Below, in pieces: positions 57,110 to 64,000 of a DNA stretch of 64,000 nt. The stretch lies in contig NC_090322.1 of the NCBI RefSeq assembly GCF_040869045.1, positions 185,751,477 to 185,815,476 of the forward strand. The letters are read 5' to 3'. This stretch comes from Eurosta solidaginis. Lineage: Eukaryota; Arthropoda; Insecta; Diptera; Tephritidae. The notes under the pieces are model-generated. The model ran no database searches. It worked only from the letters and a program-made list of their open reading frames with translations, and was not told the DNA's origin. Positions within the stretch are counted from its first letter, which is position 1. Each line of letters begins with the position of its first letter. The position numbers were made by a program, and so were the translations under genes.

Positions 57110-57275
57110 TGTTGAGTAGCACATCTTTCTTCCAATATCGCAAAAGCCTTTTTCGCGTGTCGATATTGATGCATAGGTCGATAATGAAGTCCAGTCTCGA
57201 TAAATCAACAGTATTTGCCACTATGAACTTGTGTATAACTGTGACCTTCCCAATTATGACTACACAAGGTACTTT
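57110..57275 (-). pseudogene. Ty3/gypsy protease relic
   Basis: The minus-strand frame gives IGKVTVIHKFIVANTVD and then DFIIDLCINIDTRKRLLRY, aligning with the protease C-terminal part of the ORF at 3598-5580 (IGKVMVLHKLIVADIVD, DFLVDHDIKIDMQRRVMRY). The ILGVDF motif is damaged. No LTR or further Gag/Pol sequence was recognised on either side. Confidence 0.7.
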
Positions 57276-57279
57276 ACAT

Positions 57280-58420
57280 AAGCTTTATATTCTTTGTATG
57301 TATTTAATTTCAACTTAAACTTAAAAGTTATTTAAATTTTCCTAATAGACTAGATAGAGCTGAACTAAGTATCAAGTACATAGTAAACAAAATGTTGAAG
57401 TTTTGTGGATTCCCCCAAATATATACTTATATACAAGTGACATTATCAGGCCTGTTCTGAATTCCGATTCCGATCAACTTTTTCGGAATCGAAATGGATT
57501 GGTGTTCTCAATTTCGATTCCGACCAAAAATTATCGGTTTGAAAAGTATTGCCTCTGAGCAGTCGGAATGAAAATTAATTGGCAGATTATACACAAATGT
57601 TGCGATATTTGTCTTTCAAATAATTTTTTTTTTAATTCTTCATTTTATTTGGAAGAGTTGTAGGTATTTTTTTGTTTAAATTTGAGTTAAATTGGCGTAC
57701 TCTTAGATTAATGTATATAAACATTGTTGCTAAGCGCGATAACTATTTTCCAGAGTAAGCTTTTAGGTTTTACGTTCATTTACACTGACTCTCGTTTCTT
57801 GAAGTAAACTAGACACAAGTGTTTAATAAGAATTCTCCGAAATAAATAAATTGAATTTATAAAACCCTAAATATGTGGTTAATGTTACTTACACATGTGT
57901 ATATGTATAGGTTTACATGCCCTAGCTTGAGCTAAGCTCGCAACTGCTGATTCCACACCGAGTGGTGCTATCAAAAAGAATAACGACCGTCATTTGTTGT
58001 GAAATGATGTATAATTTAATACCCGCAAAGTCAAGTCCCAAATGGCATACAAAAAATGTCGCACGACACGCACATAAAAGAACACAAATATTTGTAAGTT
58101 GGTATGCAATACAAATTGACAGCCGTCTATATGTTTGTATGGTAGTAGATAGATAAAAAAAGAAAAAAATTGGAATAAAATGACTATTGCACATACGAGA
58201 GCTGATGTTAAATGAAAAGTTATAAAACAAAATGAGATGTAAGCATTTTTTCGTTAAGACCAGATGCATACATATATACATATGTTTGAACAATATATAG
58301 GGTATCCACAAGCTTTCAACCTGAAGTATCAACGATCAGCTCGATTCTGCTCAAAAGAATGCGCGCTGACAACTTGTATTAACCTGCTGACAACTGCATA
58401 AGAAAACTACCCAGTGGCTT
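57280..58420. other. Spacer with short GGAATCG repeats
   Basis: From 57450 to 57540 the words ATTCCGATTCCG, CGGAATCGAAAT and ATTTCGATTCCGACC recur. No gene is recognised; the 136-codon minus ORF at 57922-58332 has no motif and overlaps an opposing ORF. Confidence 0.4.
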
Positions 58421-58439
58421 AAGGGGTCATCTCCATAAG

Positions 58440-58900
58440 GATTATGAGGAAATACGGCACCTGAGAATACAACCGTATGAAGCAAAAAAACACAAGCAGG
58501 TCCCCAGTGATATCCGCAAACAGGCGTCGAACCTCTATGCCAGGAATTGCCCGGTGAATCCAGTACTCAAAGAACAGTACCCAAAACTTGCGGAAGAAGA
58601 ACGCATACTCCCCAGGGAAACACGAGTCACTCTAGCTCAACTTCGATCTGGATACTGTAACAGGTTAAACTCTTACTTATTCAGAATCAACCCCGACATA
58701 CAAAACATATGTTCTGCTTGCAATGTGTCCCCACATGGCACCAACCATCTCTTCAACTGTATTGTGAAACCAACGCCTCTAACACCCCTCTCATTATGGT
58801 CCACCCCTGTTGAAACATCAAGTTTGATATATCAAGTTATGATTGGATGGTCCTAGCTAGATAATCTTTCACCGAACTTGCATATGTCACCATTCCCCTT
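58440..58900 (+). pseudogene. Jockey-type LINE ORF2 C-terminus, best-preserved copy
   Basis: One frame is open from about 58448 to 58856: a conserved PSDIRKQASNLYARN segment, then RETRVTLAQLRSGYCNRLNS, and the Cys/His element ICSACNVSPHGTNHLFNC (C-x2-C-x7-H-x4-C), followed by PTPLTPLSLWSTPVETSS. This is the C-terminal end of Jockey-clade ORF2 downstream of the reverse transcriptase. The last residues (FLGLPLED in the copy at 13540) are lost by a small deletion. The 5' part with the RT is absent, so it is a 5'-truncated relic. It is the reference for the decayed pieces at 10868, 13220-13600 and 59490. Confidence 0.85.
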
Positions 58901-58904
58901 AAGA

Positions 58905-59485
58905 GGGTAGAGAGAAAAACGCTTGTTACTGCCTATAACAGAGCTTGCCTACTAAGATGATTCAGAGGAAAAGCGAAGTAGCCATGGTAGAGCAATGAGC
59001 TAAGTCTTCTTAGAAGACAGGTAAAGGAAGTGTTTAAGCTAGCAAAGGTCGCGGAAAGCGAAGAGTAACGAAAATTGTAAAGGAGCCTCGGCCTGAATCT
59101 CCTAGGCCATGCAAAATTACTTCTTGTGGCTTTGTTACTGACCTTTGTCCACACAGGGCAAAAGCGCACTTCATATGACTCGACATAACGTTTTCATTGT
59201 ATACTGTCATTACATTAGGTGGCATGGCATAGCGACTAAAGCTTACCCGCACTAGTAGATCGATTACAGTTTATGAGATCCGCCTTCTATTTGCTTCGTA
59301 GATGTTAGTCAAGCAGCCATCTTCAATATATATTGAGGGTCTTTATATGAGGATCTCTAACTAGATCATGTTTTCTTATTACAGCTGCATTTCCTGCCAT
59401 GGAACTCCGAAGCGAATCAAAATTTTTTAGATGATCTTGCAGAACTCACGATCCCTTTGCGGCCATCAGAAGAGATGCGAGCTCA
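58905..59485. other. Spacer, nothing firmly recognised
   Basis: A GAGCCTCGGCCTGAATCTCC stretch near 59083 could be a very diverged SINE tail. Two overlapping minus ORFs (72 and 78 codons) have no motif. Confidence 0.35.
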
Positions 59486-59489
59486 GTGA

Positions 59490-59700
59490 AAGAATCAAAT
59501 GTAAATTTTTTTAAATCAATATCCTCTAAGAGGAATCCAAGGAAACTTGCAGGACCGCAGTGAGAGGGGTTTTCGGGCAGTTGGTTCCACATTGCAAGCA
59601 GGTCATATATTACGTATTTCTGGGTTGATTCTGGATAGGTAAGAGTTTAACTTGTTACAGTACCCAAATTGAAGTTCAGCTAGAGTGACGCGAGTTATGT
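59490..59700 (-). pseudogene. Jockey-type LINE tail, decayed, minus strand
   Basis: The minus strand reads RVTLAELQFGYCNKLNSYLS then RINPEI, and after a deletion FLGFLLEDID. This is the same segment as at 58640-58850 with the Cys/His part removed. It abuts the 5' end of family A copy A8. Confidence 0.75.
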
Positions 59701-59713
59701 ACAACGTATTAGT

Positions 59714-62567
59714 AACAAGTAAGGAAGGCTAAGTTCGGGTGTAACCGAACATTACATACTCAGTTGAGAGCTATGGAGACAAAATAAGGAAAGTAAACCT
59801 AGGGTAACCCTGGAATGTGATTGTATGACATGTGTATCAAATGGAAGGTATAAAGAGTATTTTAAGAAAGAGTAGGCCATAGTTCTATGGATGGACGCCA
59901 TTTAGGGATATCGCCATAAAGGTGGACCAGGGCTGACTCTAGAATTTGTTTGTACGATATGGGTATCAAATGAAAGGTGTTACTGAGCATTTTAAGAGGG
60001 AGTGGGCCTTAGGTCTATTGGTGGACACCTTTTCGAGATATCGCCATTAAGGTGGACCAGGGGTGACTCTAGAATGTGTTTGTACGATATGGGTATCAAA
60101 TGAAAGGTGGTAATGAGCATTTTAAAAGGGAATGGGCCTTAGTTCTATAGGTGAACGCCTTTTCGAGAAATCGCCATAAAGGTGGACCAGAGGTGACTCT
60201 AGAATATGTTTGTACGATATAGGTATCAAATGAAAGCTATTAATGAGTATTTTGAAAAGGAGTGATCCTTAGTTCCATAGGTGGACAACGTTTCGAGATA
60301 TCGCCATAAAGGTGGACCAGGGGTGTCTCTAGAATGTGTTTGTACGATATGGGAATCAAATGAAAGGTGTTACTGAGCATTTTAAGAGGGAGTGGGCATT
60401 AGTTCTATAGGTGGACGCCTTTTCGAAATGTCGCCATTAGGGTGGGCCAGGGGTGACTCTAGAATGTGTTTGTATGATATGGGTATCAAATGAAAGATGG
60501 TAATGAGTATTTTAAAAGGGAGTAATCCTTAGTTCTATAGGTGGACGCCTTTTCGAGATATCGCCATAAAGGTGGACCAAGGGTGGACCAAGGGTGACTC
60601 TAGAATGTTTGTACGATATGGGTATCAAACGAAAGGTGTTACTGAGCATTTTAAGAGGGAGTGGGCATGAGGTCTATAGGTGGACGCCTTTTCGAGATAT
60701 CGCCATTAGGGTGGGCCAGGGGTGACTCTAGAATGTTTGTACGATATGGATATCAAACGAAAGGTGTTACTGAGCATTTTAGGAGGGAGTGGGCATTAGG
60801 TCTATAGGTGGACGCCTTTTCGAGATATCGCCATTAGGGTGGGCCAGGGGTGACTCTAGAATGTTTGTACGATATGGGTATCAAACGAAAGGTGTTACTG
60901 AACATTTTAAGAGGGAGTGGACATTAGGTCTATAGGTGGACGCCTTTTTGGGATATCGCCATTAGGGTGGGCCAGGGGTGACTCTGGAATGTTTGTACGA
61001 TATGGGTATCAAAAGAAAGGTGTTACTGAGCATTTTAAGATGGAGTGGGCATTAGGTCTATAGGTGGACGCCTTTTCGAGATATCGCCATTAGGGTGGGC
61101 CAAGGGTGACTCTAGAATGTGTTTGTACGATATGGATATCAAATTAAAGGTATTAATGAGGGTTTTAAAACCGAGTGGTGAGTGTGAAGGCGTTCTCGCG
61201 ATATCGACCAAAATGTGGACCAGGTGATCCAGAAAATCATCTGTCGGGTACTGCTTTATTTATTTATATATGCAATACCACTAACAATATTCCTGCCAAG
61301 ATTCCAAGGGCTGTTGATTTCGCCTTGTAGAACTTTTTCATTTTCTTCTACTTAATATGGTAGGTGTCACACCCATTTTACAAAGTTTTTTCCAAAGTTA
61401 TATTTTGCGTCAATAAACCAATCCAGTTACCATGTTTCATCCCTTTTTTCGTATTTGGTATAGAATTATGGCATTTTTTTCATTTCTCGTAATTTTCGAT
61501 ATCGATAAAGTGGGCGTGGTTATGGTCGGATTTCAGCCATTTTTTAAACCAAGATAAAGTGAGTTCAGATAAGTACGTGGGCTAAGTTTAGTAAAGATAT
61601 ATCGGTTTTTGCTCAAGTTATTGTGTTAACGGCCGAGCGGAAGGACAGACGGTGGACTGTGTTTAAACACTGGGCGTGGCTTCCACCGATTTCGCCCTTT
61701 TTCACAGAGAACAGTTACCGTCATAGAATATATGCCCCTACTAAATTTGAAAAGGATTGGTAAATTTTTGTTCGACTTATGGCATTAAAAGTATTCTAGA
61801 CAAACTAAATGAAAATGGGCGGAGCCACGCCCATTTTGAAATTTTCTTTTATTTTTGTATTTTGTTGCATCATATCATTACTGGAGTTGAATTTTGACTT
61901 AATTTACTTATATACAGTAAAGATATTACATTTTTTGTTAAAATTTGAATTAAAAAAAATTTTTTTTTAAAAAGTGGGCGTGTTCTTCATTCAATTTTGC
62001 TAATTTTCATTTAGCACATATATAGTAATAGTAGTAACGTTCCTGCCAAATTTCATCATGATATCTTCAACGACTGCCAAATTACAGCTTGCAAAACTTT
62101 TAAATTACCTTCTTGTAAAAGTGGGCGGTGCCACGCCCATTGTCCAAAATCTTACTAATTTTCTATTCTGCGTCATAACGTCAACCCATCTACCAAGTTT
62201 CATCGCTTTAACCGCTTTGGCAATGAATTATCGCATTTTTTCGGTGTTTCGAAATTTTCGATATCGAAAAAGTGGGCGTGGTTATAGTCCGATATCGTTC
62301 ATTTTAAATAGCGATCTGAGATGAGTGCCCAGGAATCTACATACCAAATTTCATCAAGATACCTCAAAATTTACTCAAGTTATCGTGTTAACGGACAGAC
62401 GGACGGACGGACGGACGGACATGGCTCAATCAAATTTTTTTTCGATACTGATGATTTTGATATATGGAAGTCTATATCTATCTCGATTCCTTTATACCTG
62501 TACAAACCAACCGTTATCCAATCAAAGTTAATATACTCTGTGAGCTCTACCCAACTGAGTATAAAAA
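59714..62567 (+). mobile_element. Family A element, copy A8 (2.85 kb, close relative of A2)
   Basis: It starts AACAAGTAAGGAAGGCTAAG and ends CCAACTGAGTATAAAAATT. The array has about ten units from 59930 to 61150 with markers near 59951, 60081, 60341, 60471, 60610, 60737, 60865 and 60993. It shares with A2 the array variants CATTAGGGTGGGCC and GAATGTTTGTACG and the same body differences (CATCTGTCGGGTACTGCT). A 12-bp duplication, GGTGGACCAAGG, appears near 60577-60600. Confidence 0.82.
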
Positions 62568-62702
62568 TTGCAATGTTAATATGTTAATAACTTGACTTAT
62601 GTATGTACAATGTACAATGTATGTTAGCAGAGATATGTTAATAACATAATCTTCACACGTTATTGTTACGTTCCCATAATTTCACTGTTAATACATTTAT
62701 AT

Positions 62703-63170
62703 TGTAACGATTTTACTGCAATTCCCCTTATTTGCAATCTTCTGCTAACGTTCGAATCACTGAACTGTTGAATAAATAACTCCGCTATTCAATAACGCAA
62801 AATGGCCTTTATTAAATTTCTTCAAAATATAACTTTCTTCACAATAACACTACTATTGCTCGCCAGGTGGCTTCTCAAATGAAACTGATTGTCGCGCCTC
62901 TACTGTTGCTGCTTTTATACTGTGAGATTTCCTCATTACATCTTCGAGGCGCTTCCGGAATTAACTTTGTTAATGGTATATAATTATAACTACAGATGCG
63001 CGTGTGTAGCTCTCATATGCGCGTGTATTTGTGAGCGACACTTCCACAATTATAATTGCATAATTTAGGGAGCATCTCAGATAAGATATCTGCATGTGTT
63101 TGTCCGTGCACGCGTAGCATGCAATCGGCCGGCCAATTGCTTTGTACGTTGTAATGAGCGTTTCTTTGAA
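62703..63170 (-). repeat. Truncated LTR of a gypsy family related to 3041-6336
   Basis: It begins TGTAACGATTTTACTGCAAT and continues TTCGAATCACTGAACTGTTG, GAATAAATAACTCC, AAAATGGCCTTTATTAAA and TTCACAATAACACTACTATT, collinear with the LTR at 3041-3586 but from a different subfamily. It also retains GCATCTCAGATAAGATATCT and GCATGTGTTTGT. The other LTR end (GTCACA) is missing. Confidence 0.75.
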
Positions 63171-63677
63171 TTTAGCACAAATGCTGTCGGCAAGAGATTT
63201 GAGGATTTTGACTCATTCAGTCTATGTAAGTCCTCATGTGGTCAAATAAAGTCCACATAACGGTCGATTGAGAGGAGTATCGCCTGCCAATGCAGCTTTT
63301 ATACCCGCTTATGATCGAGATGTCTCATCTTTATTCCATGCAATTTCAATACCGAAATCCAAGATTTGTACTCTACAATCGTATCTCTTTAACTAATGAT
63401 TGATTATGTGTATTCTATTAAAAAAACTTTTGATTTTGGAATATAGAATACTTCTGTCAATATTAGGTAGCACCCTGTATAGTATGATTTTTATACATTA
63501 TCATCCATTTTTTTATTGTACCTGCATACATTGATACTTCGCCAAAAAAAAAAAAATAACAGTATCAGGTTTTTTTGAAAATCTTTATTCATTGTCGTCC
63601 ACGCGGCATATGCATTTGTTATTTTTAGCTACAGTTTTTATAACCGCCTTTTGTTAAGCTTTTCAACTTTTTTTTTA

Positions 63678-64000
63678 TCTAATATATAAAATTCTTCTGT
63701 CACGGTTTTAGAGGCTGAACTCCTCCGAAACGGCTGAACTGATTCTCATGAAATTGTGTGAGCATATTGGGTAGGTCTGAGAATCGGCCAACGTCTACCT
63801 TTTTTTCGCTATGTGTCTAGGGTCTTGAGATCAAAACGTGGAGCCGGGTACCCCTAGAATGTGTTTATACAATATGGATATCAAATGAAAGCTGTCGATG
63901 AGTGCTATAGTACAGGAAAATTTCCACACAACTGGGAGGCTAGGATCTCGAGATATAGCCCAAAACGTGGACCCGGGTACCCCTAGAATGTGTTTATACA
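63678..64000 (+). mobile_element. Family E non-autonomous element start (cut by window edge)
   Basis: It opens TCTAATATATAAAATTCTTC then TGTCACGG, CTCCGAAACGGCTGAACTGA and TTCTCATGAAATTG, a widespread insect repeat start often placed with Helitron-like elements (recalled). It then enters a tandem array of about 130 bp (CCCCTAGAATGTGTTTATAC near 63850 and again near 63980) whose ATATGGATATCAAATGAAAG core matches the family A array unit. Confidence 0.55.

Overview
The window looks like intergenic or heterochromatin-like DNA from a true fruit fly (Tephritidae, Diptera) or a close relative. This is inferred from repeat types that I recognise as typical of that group: a tRNA-headed SINE with its characteristic body, DINE-1/Helentron-like elements that begin AACAAGTAAGGAAGGCTAAG and carry arrays of CCACGCCC boxes, and Jockey-type LINE tails. 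I find no convincing intact host gene, rRNA, tRNA or CRISPR. The one host-like piece is a possible frameshifted terminal exon at 16290-16493 (minus strand). Almost all open reading frames are accidental frames inside repeats. The exception is a 660-codon retrotransposon ORF at 3598-5580.

Layout: (1) 1-9624 is a head-to-head inverted duplication of a tRNA-like SINE plus a family A DINE-like element. The left copy is hit by a 5'-truncated LINE (11-bp target duplication) and a solo LTR that itself carries a TTAA-flanked MITE. The right copy is hit by a deleted Ty3/gypsy element (3041-6336) whose single ORF joins Gag and protease to an integrase C-terminal tail. (2) 9.6-16.5 kb holds a SINE, decayed Jockey LINE pieces, a small inverted-repeat element and the exon candidate. 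(3) 18.3-20.5 kb is a foldback element with a 572-bp-arm palindrome and a third partial arm. (4) 20.6-24.3 kb has an RNase-H-bearing LINE tail interrupted by a full-length SINE (14-bp target duplication), then a family B DINE-like element nested with a family C element and a MITE. (5) 24.8-28.2 kb has two consecutive family A copies flanked by inverted TCGCGAG minisatellites. (6) 29.4-34.6 kb has a SINE fragment and LINE remnants. (7) 34688-53097 is a 9.2-kb direct tandem duplication; each unit holds a SINE fragment, two family A elements tail to tail, about 3.5 kb of unrecognised AT-rich DNA and the start of a family B element. (8) 54.2-56.8 kb is a family C element with family A and family D inserted. 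(9) 57-64 kb has a gypsy protease relic, two Jockey LINE tails, another family A copy closely related to the one at 6.5 kb, an LTR fragment and the start of a fifth family (E).

Families A, B and C share their 5' end (AACAAGTAAGGA) and look like non-autonomous members of one superfamily; no Rep-helicase ORF is visible. The window is useful mainly as a record of nested insertions, with several exact target duplications and internal empty-site comparisons that order the events.
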